From NCBI RefSeq assembly GCF_012911935.1, contig NZ_JAAXLA010000002.1, forward strand, positions 1-64,000: 64,000 nt of DNA, in the 5' to 3' direction. The notes beneath the pieces are model-generated. The model ran no database searches, was not told the origin of the DNA, and was given only the letters and a program-made list of their open reading frames with translations. This DNA comes from Pseudonocardia acidicola. GTDB taxonomy: Bacteria > Actinomycetota > Actinomycetes > Mycobacteriales > Pseudonocardiaceae. Below are positions 1 through 7,126 of the stretch, in pieces (position 1 is the first letter of the stretch; each line of letters begins with the position of its first letter). The translations under genes were made by a program, and so were the position numbers.

Positions 1-1078
1 GGGCGGTGGTCGTCGGCGGGGTCGTCGCCGGCGAGGCCGTCTCGGCCGGGGCCGCCGGCGAGGCCGTCTCGGCCGGGGTCGCCGGCGGGGCCGTCAGGGC
101 GGTCACCGGCGGGGTTGTCGGCGCGGCCGCGATACCGGTGCCGCCGGGCAGGCCGGTCGCCGGCGGCTGCGGGGCGGCCTGCGCACCCTGGACCGTGGCG
201 CTCTCCGCGATCGCGGCGGCCGCCGATTCCGCCTCCGGCGGCTGCGGGTCGCCCGGTTGCGGCAGCACCGGCGGGAGCGGTGCGACCGGGGCGCGGAACT
301 CGGTGTCCGCGGGACCCGACGGTTCGGCGGGGGCCGGGGGCACGTCCGGCAGCACACCGGGGGTCAGCGATCCGGGTTTCGCCGCCGGCCGGGTGGCGCC
401 GAGGTAGTCGTCGCCGCGGTAGCGGTAGAACGCCACCTGTACGGGCTTGCCGAACGTCGGGGCGTTGACCATCCGGCCGGCCCCGATGTACATGCCGACG
501 TGGTGAACCTTGGCCGGCGTGCCGTAGAAGACGAGGTCACCGGGCTGCAACGGGGCACCGGTGGGGACGTGCGGGCCTGCGTAGTACTGGGAGTGCGCGG
601 TCCGCGGAAGCCGGACACCGGCGATGCCGTAGGCGTACGTGGTCAGCCCGGAGCAGTCGAAGCCGGCGTCGCCGTTGGCCGGGCCGTCACCACCCCAGAC
701 GTAGGGCAGGCCGATCTGGGCCATGGCGCTGGCGACGGCGACGCGGGCCCGGTCGTCGGGCGCGTCGGTGGTGAAGGCGGCGGGCCGTGGTTCCGCCGCC
801 CTCACATCTGCCGGGGTCCCGGCGGCGGTGGCCACGGCAGGTGCCACCCGGTCGGCGGTGACAGCGAGGGAGTTCGCCGACGGCGCCGGGTCGGTCACGC
901 CGCCGGCCCCGGCATCCAGGGGCGCGACAGCGGGGACGGTGCCGACCGTGACCGCACCGAGCACGGCGGCGAGCACCCAGCCGGCAGCGGCCGTACGTCC
1001 CCCGCAAGGAAGCGGGCGGTGGGGGGCGATGGTCGTGGTTGCCCGAGAGGGTCGGCGCACTGGCACGATGTCGAGCAT
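1..1078 (-). CDS. NlpC/P60 family cell-wall endopeptidase (3' end beyond window)
   Basis: Likely secreted or membrane-anchored gamma-D-glutamyl-meso-diaminopimelate type endopeptidase that cuts peptidoglycan stem peptides. The N-terminus has a basic stretch and a hydrophobic segment at about residues 32-52 (signal or anchor). The NlpC/P60 domain spans about residues 118-215, with the catalytic Cys in FDCSGL at about residue 142 and the His in KVHHVGMYIG at about 190, followed by a YRGDDYLGATRPA end. A Pro/Ala/Thr-rich tail follows and runs off the left edge, so the protein is partial. The start at 1078 is inferred, since no good Shine-Dalgarno is visible. It is closely related to the gene at 7127-8737 in the domain core, including the phrase NAPTFGKPVQ. 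Family and fold are clear; substrate is inferred. Confidence 0.85.
   Translation of the reverse strand, partial: MLDIVPVRRPSRATTTIAPHRPLPCGGRTAAAGWVLAAVLGAVTVGTVPAVAPLDAGAGGVTDPAPSANSLAVTADRVAPAVATAAGTPADVRAAEPRPAAFTTDAPDDRARVAVASAMAQIGLPYVWGGDGPANGDAGFDCSGLTTYAYGIAGVRLPRTAHSQYYAGPHVPTGAPLQPGDLVFYGTPAKVHHVGMYIGAGRMVNAPTFGKPVQVAFYRYRGDDYLGATRPAAKPGSLTPGVLPDVPPAPAEPSGPADTEFRAPVAPLPPVLPQPGDPQPPEAESAAAAIAESATVQGAQAAPQPPATGLPGGTGIAAAPTTPPVTALTAPPATPAETASPAAPAETASPATTPPTTTA
24..104. repeat. 27-bp tandem repeat inside the NlpC/P60 tail
   Basis: Two nearly identical 27-bp units (24-50 and 51-77) and a degenerate third (78-104) encode a repeated PAETASPAA-like nonapeptide in the low-complexity tail. 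The unit is a multiple of three, so the repeat number can change without breaking the frame. It may continue beyond the left edge. Confidence 0.8.
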
Positions 1079-1124
1079 GTGGGGCCGAACGTTTCGCGGC
1101 CAGCCCACGGACTGGGGAGCGCGA

Positions 1125-1141
1125 ACCCCTCAACGAGGGGG
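1125..1141. promoter_or_regulatory. Operator-like inverted repeat ACCCCT-N5-AGGGGG
   Basis: The sequence ACCCCTCAACGAGGGGG lies 47-63 nt upstream of the NlpC/P60 start at 1078. The same half-sites with the same 5-nt spacing occur on the opposite strand at 4765-4781, upstream of the sensor kinase gene. No T-run follows, which argues against a terminator. It could be a binding site for the neighbouring response regulator; that is inference. Confidence 0.45.
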
Positions 1142-1217
1142 TCGTCCAGCGCCGGCACCAGCGCTGTGACGTGCGACGACATCATGCGGGAACATCGTCA
1201 TCGGTTCGATCGCCGGG

Positions 1218-2033
1218 TCAGCGGTAGCCACCGGCGACGCGGCGCCGCGACGTGGACCAGCACAGGGCGTGCCGCGCCGGTGGCCCGTCGGGGACCGCGT
1301 CCTCGGGGTGCACCAGGTGCACCGCCGTGGTGTCCACACCGGGCGCGGGCCGGACCAGCGACCGCACGGCCAGCCCCGCGTCGCCGGCGAGCACGGCGAG
1401 CCGGTCGACCACCGTGACGTCGACCTCGCGGGCGTCGCGTTCCAGCAGCGACACGAGCTCGGCGACTCGCGGCGAGGTGACCGCGACGCAGCCGAACCCG
1501 AGCGAGCCGTAGAACGCCTCGACCCGCGCCCGCGAGGCGGCGTCCACACCGGACACCACCCGCGGGCTCTCCGGGCCGCGGGCGGGCTCCGGGCTGTACC
1601 CGAGCGCGAAGTCGGTCCCGGCACGCAGCCCGGAGAGGAACTCCAGCGTCGGCAGCACGACCTCCTCGGTCGTGCCGGGGCGGGCCGTCGACTCCAGCAC
1701 GACGAGGGTGCCCGGGCGCAGGTACTCGGCGATCACGGCCGCCGCGATCTCCAGCGTGTTGTGTCCCGGGCCCGCATCGCGCGGGGCGGCGGGCACCGCC
1801 AGCACTGCGACGTCGAGCCCCGCGCAGCACACCGGATCGGTGGCGACCCGGAGGTCACCGGAACGCCGGCCGGCCGCGCGCTCGCGGTCCGCCGACGCGA
1901 GGTCCTCGATCCGCCCGCCCCAGGGATCGAACCGCACGGTGTCGTGCCCGGCCATGGCCGAGCGGCGGGCGGAGATCGCGCCGGCGCGGCCCTGGCCGAC
2001 CACGACCACGCGCGGCCGCGCCGCGGCGGTCAT
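1218..2033 (-). CDS. Truncated UDP-glucose/UDP-ManNAc 6-dehydrogenase-like protein
   Basis: The 271-residue product matches only the N-terminal NAD-binding half of nucleotide-sugar 6-dehydrogenases (usually about 420-450 aa). Visible are a Rossmann start VVVVGQGRAG, the LESTARPGTTEEVV stretch, the family motif LGYSPEP, and the YGSLGF region followed by a degenerate VSLLERDAREVD. In active enzymes that last region carries a Lys and Asn (KLLENTYR), both lost here. The catalytic Cys domain and the UDP-binding C-terminal domain are absent. Start 2033 is preceded by a G-rich ribosome site. It lies upstream of, and in the same direction as, the NlpC/P60 gene. Oxidation of a UDP-sugar is unlikely; it may be an NAD-binding relic or have a non-catalytic role. 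Confidence 0.6.
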   Translation of the reverse strand: MTAAARPRVVVVGQGRAGAISARRSAMAGHDTVRFDPWGGRIEDLASADRERAAGRRSGDLRVATDPVCCAGLDVAVLAVPAAPRDAGPGHNTLEIAAAVIAEYLRPGTLVVLESTARPGTTEEVVLPTLEFLSGLRAGTDFALGYSPEPARGPESPRVVSGVDAASRARVEAFYGSLGFGCVAVTSPRVAELVSLLERDAREVDVTVVDRLAVLAGDAGLAVRSLVRPAPGVDTTAVHLVHPEDAVPDGPPARHALCWSTSRRRVAGGYR

Positions 2034-2231
2034 GACGGGTCCCCCGCCCCGGCCGGGAGGGGACCGACCGGGACGGGGAGAGCGGGGGTGGATGGGGACA
2101 CGGGGAGCTCCTGGAAGTGGCGGGCCACCCGGGCACGGGCGGCGGATGTCCCCGTCGCCGGCCTGGCGCCGGTGCCGAGGAATTCCACGACCGAGAGTGC
2201 GGTCCGGCGGCACCGGCGGGCAATACGACCC

Positions 2232-2265
2232 TGGTGCTAGTACCCGGCCCCGGGTACTAGCACCA
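2232..2265. promoter_or_regulatory. Perfect 34-bp palindrome (16-bp arms, 2-nt centre)
   Basis: The left arm TGGTGCTAGTACCCGG (2232-2247) is exactly complementary to the right arm at 2250-2265, with CC between. It sits in the 275-bp gap between the divergent starts at 2033 (-) and 2309 (+), 43 nt before the latter. There is no T-tract. The symmetry and position fit an operator, perhaps for the NarL-type regulator encoded just downstream; that assignment is inference. Confidence 0.6.
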
Positions 2266-2308
2266 TCGGCCAGCTCCCCGGTGTCCCGCCCGCGCGGCAC
2301 GATCGAAC

Positions 2309-2620
2309 GTGTCACGACCGCCAGTACCGTCCGCGCCCGACCGGACGCCGGCACGGAACGGAACGCACAGCGTCGTCCTGACCGCCCCGCCGCCGGATCC
2401 GCGCCGGGCCCGCGCCACCCGCCTGGCGCGCCGCACCGCGCAGGCCGGGGCGCTGCTGACGGCGGCGTTCGGACTGCTCGTGCTGTGGCAACTGCTGTTC
2501 GCCCCGCAGCTCGACGTGTGGCCCGGGCCGGACTCGGCGCCGCCGCGACCGGCCCCGCTCAGCGTTCCGTCGGATGCAGGTGCTCTCGTGCCCACAGGGC
2601 CGCTTGCACCCGGTCGCTGA
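2309..2620 (+). CDS. Putative small single-pass membrane protein
   Basis: A GTG start gives a 103-residue product. It has an Arg-rich N-terminal third, one clear hydrophobic segment at about residues 46-66 (AGALLTAAFGLLVLWQLLF) and a Pro-rich tail. I do not recognise a family. The last 62 nt overlap tail-to-tail with the response-regulator gene on the other strand. A 34-bp palindrome lies just upstream, and the transmembrane segment looks selected rather than random. An opposing frame covers part of the same DNA, so this call is tentative. Confidence 0.4.
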   Translation: MSRPPVPSAPDRTPARNGTHSVVLTAPPPDPRRARATRLARRTAQAGALLTAAFGLLVLWQLLFAPQLDVWPGPDSAPPRPAPLSVPSDAGALVPTGPLAPGR

Positions 2621-3188
2621 CCCCGATGCCCTGGAAGGCGTTCGTCAGGTGCGCCTTGACGGTGCGCTCGGTGATGCCCAGCCGGCGGGCGATCTGCTTG
2701 TTCGCCAGCCCCTCGGCGACCAACGTGAGCACCTCGCTCTCCCGCTGGGTCAGCTCCCGCGACGCGGGCGCGCGGTGCCGGCGGTCGAGCAGCACGCGGC
2801 CCGCCCGCGGGTCCAGCGGGGCGCCGCCGGTGTGAGCCGCGCGGATCCCGTCGAGCAGCGCGTCCGGGTCGGTGTGCTTGAGCAGGTAGCCCTGCGCGCC
2901 GGCGTCGAGCGCGTCCATGATCCTCGACTCGTCGCCGTAGGAGGTCAGCACCACGACCCGCGCCGCCGGCAGCTCCGTGGTGATGCGGGCGGTGGCCCGC
3001 ACGCCGTCGACCACGGGCATCGCGAGGTCCATCAGGACGACGTCGGGGCGCAGCTCGCCGGCCAGCGCGCAGGCCTGCTCGCCGTCGCCGGCGGTGCCGA
3101 CGAGCTCGATGTCGTCGGCCGTGCCGAGCAGCTGCTCGAGGCCCTGGCGGACGATGGCGTGGTCGTCCACGACCAGCACTCTGATCAC
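2559..3188 (-). CDS. NarL/FixJ-family response regulator
   Basis: 209-residue DNA-binding response regulator. The receiver domain (about 1-120) shows the acidic pair Asp8-Asp9, phospho-acceptor Asp54 in VVLMDLAMP, Thr82/Ser83 and Lys104. A LuxR-type helix-turn-helix (about 146-205) begins with LTQRESEVLTLVAEG and contains the ITERTVKAHL recognition helix. The GTG start overlaps the TGA of the sensor kinase gene (GTGA), indicating translational coupling and partnership with the kinase at 3185-4546. It probably controls nearby envelope genes through the palindromic sites in this region. The phosphorelay role is established for the family; the targets are inferred. Confidence 0.95.
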   Translation of the reverse strand: MIRVLVVDDHAIVRQGLEQLLGTADDIELVGTAGDGEQACALAGELRPDVVLMDLAMPVVDGVRATARITTELPAARVVVLTSYGDESRIMDALDAGAQGYLLKHTDPDALLDGIRAAHTGGAPLDPRAGRVLLDRRHRAPASRELTQRESEVLTLVAEGLANKQIARRLGITERTVKAHLTNAFQGIGVSDRVQAALWAREHLHPTER

Positions 3189-4546
3189 CGGGCCGGCACC
3201 TCGAGCATCAGCGTCGTGCCGGCCCCGGGCGCGGACTCCACGATCAGCGCCGCGCCGACCTCGTGGGCCAGGTCGGCCAGGGCGCGCAGGCCCAGGTGCC
3301 CGGGGCGGGAGGGCAGGTGCTCCAGATCCATCCCGCGCCCGTCGTCGGTGATCCTCAGCACGGTGGCGCCGTCCTCGGCGGTCACCCGGATGTCCACTCG
3401 GGAGGCGGCGGCGTGGGCGACCACGTTCCGCAGGCCCTCCTGGGCGACCCGGTAGATCAACTCGGTCTCGGCGACGCCGAGCCGGTCCAGCGGCGCCGTG
3501 ATGGCCACCTCGGCCTCGATGCCGTGCGTGCCCGGCCCGGCGGCCAGGTCGGCCAGCGCGGCGGCCAGCCCCTCCTCGTAGAGGTTCGGCGGGTAGATCT
3601 CGACGAGCAGCGAGCGAAGCGACTGCACGGCCTGCCGCACCCGGTCCGCGGCCTCCCGGGACTGCCGGGCATCGGCCCCGCCGCGACGCGTGGCGGCCCC
3701 GAGCGAGAACGCCACGCCGGCGAGGTTCTGCACGACGCCGTCGTGCAGGTCGGCGGCGATCCGCCTGCGTTCGGCGTCGGTCGCCTCGATGGCCCGGCGC
3801 AGCAGCGCCTCGCGCTGTGCCTGGTTACGCCGCAACCGGCGGGCCATCGCGATCGCGATCGGGGCCTGGGCCAGTGACAGCAGCAGCAGTGCGCCGAGGC
3901 TGTACGGGGCGAACCGCAGCCAGATCCGCTGGCCGGCCCGGGTGACGCCGGCGTAGCGGTAGTAGGCCTCGAACAGCACCCTCTCCCCGTTGGGAGTGCG
4001 CACCGGCAGGTAGACCTCGAGCAACTCGGTGTCGCGGTTCTCGTAGCGGTTCTCCGGATCCGACAGGTTGCTCAGCTCGGCCTTGGTGGTGCCGGTGACG
4101 AAGGAGTCGAGCTCGTCGCCGCGCAGCCCGAACTGCTGACCGATGAGCCGCGGTTCGTCGGAGTACAGGACGCGCCCGGTCCGGTCCCAGATCTTGACCC
4201 GGACCAGCCAGTTGCGCAGCACCTCGCGGCGCACCAGGGTGTCCAGCGCCGCGATCGCGCCGGGATCCCCGGTCAGCAACTCGTCCTGCAGGGCCGGCTC
4301 GACGGCCACCCCGGCGACCACCCGGGTGGCACGCCGTGCGTCGTCGACGGCCTCCTGGATGCCCAGCAGCCGGCTCGCGTAGGCGGTCACGACCGCGACC
4401 ACCAGCAACGTCAGCAGCCCGGTCACCGCATAGCGGGTCACCAGCGAGCGGCCGGAGAGCCGCTCCACCTGGATCGAGGCCGATGACGGCCCGGACCCGC
4501 GGGCATCCGGCCCGGCCGGCCGGCCGGCGGGCGTCCTCACTGCCAC
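3185..4546 (-). CDS. NarL-type sensor histidine kinase (HisKA_3)
   Basis: Membrane sensor kinase of about 453 residues. A transmembrane segment at about residues 40-58 is followed by an extracytoplasmic sensor region to about 214 and a second membrane segment at about 215-234. Then come the HisKA_3 dimerisation helix with the phospho-acceptor His268 in ADLHDGVVQ and an HATPase_c domain with an N-box (EGLRNVVAHA) and DDGRGM G-box. I chose the GTG at 4546 because GGAG lies 7 nt before it; a GTG at 4612 would add 22 residues. Its stop overlaps the start of the response regulator. The stimulus is unknown; the neighbours suggest cell-envelope sensing. Confidence 0.92.
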   Translation of the reverse strand: MAVRTPAGRPAGPDARGSGPSSASIQVERLSGRSLVTRYAVTGLLTLLVVAVVTAYASRLLGIQEAVDDARRATRVVAGVAVEPALQDELLTGDPGAIAALDTLVRREVLRNWLVRVKIWDRTGRVLYSDEPRLIGQQFGLRGDELDSFVTGTTKAELSNLSDPENRYENRDTELLEVYLPVRTPNGERVLFEAYYRYAGVTRAGQRIWLRFAPYSLGALLLLSLAQAPIAIAMARRLRRNQAQREALLRRAIEATDAERRRIAADLHDGVVQNLAGVAFSLGAATRRGGADARQSREAADRVRQAVQSLRSLLVEIYPPNLYEEGLAAALADLAAGPGTHGIEAEVAITAPLDRLGVAETELIYRVAQEGLRNVVAHAAASRVDIRVTAEDGATVLRITDDGRGMDLEHLPSRPGHLGLRALADLAHEVGAALIVESAPGAGTTLMLEVPAR

Positions 4547-4764
4547 CACGGTTCTCCGGCGCTCGTCTCGCCGGTCAGCGGCCGGCGCGGGTCGGGGTGG
4601 TGTCCGCGGCACGGCGCCACGAGGCTCGGCAGGCCCACGATCAGCATCCGGCGTGCCGTCGCTGTCATGCTGCGCATGGCTCTCCCGGCGGCTGTCGACA
4701 CGCTGACCCGCCGAGTCTGATCGACAGGATCATGCCGTCGTGAGCCGCAAAGGAGGGGTTTGCG

Positions 4765-4781
4765 CCCCCTCAATCAGGGGT
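4765..4781. promoter_or_regulatory. Second copy of the ACCCCT-N5-AGGGGG inverted repeat
   Basis: Read on the minus strand the site is ACCCCTGATTGAGGGGG, matching the half-sites and spacing of 1125-1141. It lies in the gap between the sensor kinase start (4546) and the small membrane ORF end (4827). A second overlapping repeat (AGGGG, 6 nt, CCCCT at about 4755-4770) adds to it. It may be an autoregulatory site of the two-component system. Confidence 0.45.
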
Positions 4782-4826
4782 GCCCACGGCGCCGCGCCGA
4801 AGACTGCTGAGCGCGGGAGCGCCCGT

Positions 4827-4970
4827 TCAGAAGCTCAGCAGGCCGCTGATCCGCATGATACCGACCACGACCGTGCCGAACACCGCCACGATCAGCATGG
4901 CCAGCCCGAACAGCAGCGTGCACACCACGAACCCCACGGCTCCCGGGAGCCACGACCAGCTCTCAACCAC
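4827..4970 (-). CDS. Small hydrophobic membrane peptide (47 aa)
   Basis: A short gene with a strong ribosome site: GGAGGTGA lies 4 nt upstream of the GTG at 4970. The 47-residue product begins VVESWSWLPG and has a long hydrophobic stretch (about residues 10-38, including CTLLFGLAMLIVAVFGTVV), ending RISGLLSF. It is oriented with the sensor kinase and lies upstream of it. I do not recognise the family. Its size and position suggest an accessory of the membrane kinase or an envelope-stress peptide; that is inference. Confidence 0.55.
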   Translation of the reverse strand: MVESWSWLPGAVGFVVCTLLFGLAMLIVAVFGTVVVGIMRISGLLSF

Positions 4971-5036
4971 CGCGTCACCTCCACCGGCTGTCGGTCGCCG
5001 CAGGGGTTACCCATCGCGGGACCCGGGTCGACGGCG

Positions 5037-5239
5037 GTGGACCTACAGGTCCGCCCCCGTGTCCGGCTGCGCATCGTCGACAACGGCGTCGGGGTGCCTG
5101 CGGACGCGATCGCACGGGCCCCGACGGCCGTCTCGGCCTGCGACTGCTTGCCGACCGGGTCACCGATCTCGGCGGCGTGCTCACCGTGACCGCATCCGCG
5201 GACGGCACCGTCGCCGATGCCCGGCTGCCTGTGGGCTGA
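5037..5239 (+). pseudogene. Relic of a sensor histidine kinase ATPase domain
   Basis: One frame reads RLRIVDNGVGVPADAIAR, the N/G1-box end of an HATPase_c domain. After a frame change near 5120 another frame continues GLRLLADRVTDLGGVLTV and ends DARLPVG followed by TGA (5237-5239), as a NarL-type kinase C-terminus does. The upstream two thirds of the kinase is missing. It is therefore a frameshifted, 5'-truncated remnant, not the 3' end of the intact kinase nearby, which is on the other strand. Confidence 0.7.
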
Positions 5240-5645
5240 CCTGCGCCGCTGCGCCGACCCTGCAAACACGGGGCCGGGACTCCCTACCCGCGGCCACCTG
5301 GTCCCCCGCCGGGCCCGCACCATTCGTGCCGGGCGTTCCGCCGAGGCGATGCGCGCCTGCCGGGCGTGCCGGCGCGGGCTGCAGGACCTGGGTGTGCAGG
5401 CCGCCCCGCACACCCGCCGGCTCGCCGCGATGGCGATCGGCCGGCACGCCGAGCAGCAGATCAGCAGCTCCGGGTGACGCCCGCGGCCCGGGCCCCCATA
5501 AGTGGGGGGTGCCGATCCCCCGGCCTCGGGCTGTCCGGGCCGGCACGCCGCGGACACGCTCGACGAGCGTGCCGGGCTGCCCGGCGGCGGCACCGTCCGG
5601 GGCCGCGCCGCAGCGCGAGAGGATCATCGACGAGGGGATCGAGAC
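5240..5645. other. Gene-poor gap before the GH16 gene
   Basis: Apart from the inverted repeat at 5493-5508 this stretch shows no convincing gene. One short ATG frame at 5349-5477 (+) would encode 42 residues starting MRACRACRRG, but it lacks a properly spaced ribosome site. It may hold the promoter of the GH16 gene. Confidence 0.5.
5493..5508. promoter_or_regulatory. Inverted repeat CCCCCA-N4-TGGGGG upstream of GH16 gene
   Basis: CCCCCATAAGTGGGGG has perfect 6-bp arms and lies 138 nt before the GH16 start. It resembles the ACCCCT/AGGGGG sites at 1125 and 4765 but its spacing differs, so it may or may not be bound by the same protein. Confidence 0.3.
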
Positions 5646-7043
5646 ATGCTGGTCGGGCTGCAGGCCTGCAGGATCGCCGCCGCCGCCGTGATGTTGGCGA
5701 TGAGCGCCCTGTCTACGGATGACGCGGGATCCGCTGCTACCGGCGGCGCGCGCCCGCCCGCGGTCGGCTGCACCGTCACCCCGCAGGCCGCCGACTGCCT
5801 GCCCGGCACCGGACTCGGCGGTGCCGCCACGTCCGACGGCCAGATCACCGGCCCGGTCGCGAGCGCGCCGTCGTCCGAGGCCCCGGCGCCGCAGAGCACG
5901 TCGGCGGCGGCCGGATCGGCGTCGGCCGGATCGGCACCGACGGAATCGTCCGGTCCCGACTCGCCCGCGAACGCCGGTTCCGCCGGCTCGTCGAGCAGCA
6001 GCCCGCCGGTGACGCTCACCGGTGACGGCGGAACGTCCGCGGCGCAGATGCACGGCTGGGGTGCCCCGGCCCGCGTCGAGGAGTTCGACGAGGGCCTCGA
6101 GCAGTGGAACGTCTACGACGGCCCGGGCCACGCCGGCAACGGGCGGCGCAGCCCCGGCGCCGCCTCGGTCGGGAACGGTTACCTGACCATCACCGGCGAC
6201 CCGGACGGCACCACCGCGGGCATGGCTTGGAACTTCGGCTCCATGTACGGCCGCTGGGAAGGCCGGATCAAGGCCCCCGCCAGCGATCCGTCCTACAACG
6301 CGCTGCTGCTGCTGTGGCCCGACGCGGAGAACTTCCCCGTCGGCGGCGAGATCGACTTCATGGAGATGATGGACCCCACCCGCCAGAAGACCAACGCCTT
6401 CCTGCACTACGGCGCCGACAATTCCCAGATCGGCGGCGAAGTCGGCATCGACGCCACGCAATGGCACAACTGGGCCGTCGAATGGACCCCGACGAAGATC
6501 ACCACCTTCGTCGACGGCCAGGAATGGTGGTCCACCACCGACACCTCGGCATTTCCGCCCGGGCCGATGCACATGACCATTCAGCTCGACTGGTTCCCCA
6601 AGGGCGGCGCCGTCCAGCAGTCCCGGATGTACGTGGACTGGGTGCGGTTCTACCCGGTCGACGGCACCGGAGTCTCGCCGCTGGAGAACAACACCACCGC
6701 GAATCCGGTCGGTGCCGCGGGCGTCACCGGCACCCCGTCGGCGGTCCCGGCCCGGTCCACGACCGCCACCACGCGGACCACCGCCCCGCCGGCGCCGGCC
6801 GCGACGAGCACCACCACGACCCCGGCCGCGCCGGCCACCCCGACGGCTCCGGCCACGTCGGCCACCCCGACGGCTCCGGCCACGTCGGCCACCCCGACGA
6901 CCCGGGCCACGTCGACCCGCACGACGACCACGACCCCCACGACCACCGCGCCGCCCGAACCCCTCGCGGACCCGACCACCTCGATCGGCGCCGCATCGAC
7001 CACGCCCGAACCCGCGGCCCCCACCGCCGGGGCCGCCGGCTGA
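5646..7043 (+). CDS. Secreted GH16-family glycoside hydrolase
   Basis: 465-residue exported beta-glucanase-like enzyme. An N-terminal signal peptide (hydrophobic IAAAAVMLAMSAL at about 10-22) leads into a Ser/Ala-rich linker. The GH16 jelly roll spans about residues 138-340, with the catalytic motif GEIDFMEMMD (Glu-x-Asp-x-x-Glu type: nucleophile, helper Asp, acid/base) and the WHNWAVEWTP strand. A Thr/Pro/Ala-rich tail with 9-residue repeats follows. The start has GAGGGG 9 nt upstream. It may cut beta-1,3/1,4-glucan or another polysaccharide outside the cell; the substrate cannot be read from sequence. It is convergent with the NlpC/P60 gene. Confidence 0.88.
   Translation: MLVGLQACRIAAAAVMLAMSALSTDDAGSAATGGARPPAVGCTVTPQAADCLPGTGLGGAATSDGQITGPVASAPSSEAPAPQSTSAAAGSASAGSAPTESSGPDSPANAGSAGSSSSSPPVTLTGDGGTSAAQMHGWGAPARVEEFDEGLEQWNVYDGPGHAGNGRRSPGAASVGNGYLTITGDPDGTTAGMAWNFGSMYGRWEGRIKAPASDPSYNALLLLWPDAENFPVGGEIDFMEMMDPTRQKTNAFLHYGADNSQIGGEVGIDATQWHNWAVEWTPTKITTFVDGQEWWSTTDTSAFPPGPMHMTIQLDWFPKGGAVQQSRMYVDWVRFYPVDGTGVSPLENNTTANPVGAAGVTGTPSAVPARSTTATTRTTAPPAPAATSTTTTPAAPATPTAPATSATPTAPATSATPTTRATSTRTTTTTPTTTAPPEPLADPTTSIGAASTTPEPAAPTAGAAG
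6837..6890. repeat. Two exact 27-bp tandem repeats in the GH16 tail
   Basis: Units 6837-6863 and 6864-6890 are identical, with a partial third unit beginning at 6891. They encode TPTAPATSA-type repeats in the Thr/Pro linker, a common cell-wall-spanning or glycosylated tail. The unit length of 27 bp equals that in the NlpC/P60 tail at 24-104, though the sequences differ. Confidence 0.85.
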
Positions 7044-7077
7044 GCCGCCATCGGCACGCCGAGCGATGATCCGGACC

Positions 7078-7113
7078 CCGGCCCCACGTCGTCCCCCAGC
7101 GACGTGGGGCCGG
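7078..7113. terminator. Bidirectional hairpin terminator
   Basis: Perfect 14-bp arms (7078-7091 and 7100-7113, CCGGCCCCACGTCG and complement) with an 8-nt loop lie between the convergent GH16 (ends 7043) and NlpC/P60 (ends 7127) genes. There is no U-tract, as is usual in actinobacteria. Confidence 0.75.
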
Positions 7114-7126
7114 CTGCTGTCCGGGT

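Noticed and set aside
2257-2595. A 112-codon minus-strand frame opposite the small membrane-protein gene
   Set aside because: Its product is low-complexity Ser/Arg/Gly with no ribosome site, whereas the plus frame has a clean membrane segment.
5349-5477. A 42-codon ATG frame starting MRACRACRRG
   Set aside because: Only a GAGG too close to the start and no recognised family; kept only as a note in the gap entry.
6837-6890. Tandem 27-bp repeats considered as a CRISPR array
   Set aside because: There are no spacers, the repeats are in frame within a Thr/Pro-rich tail, and no cas genes are near.
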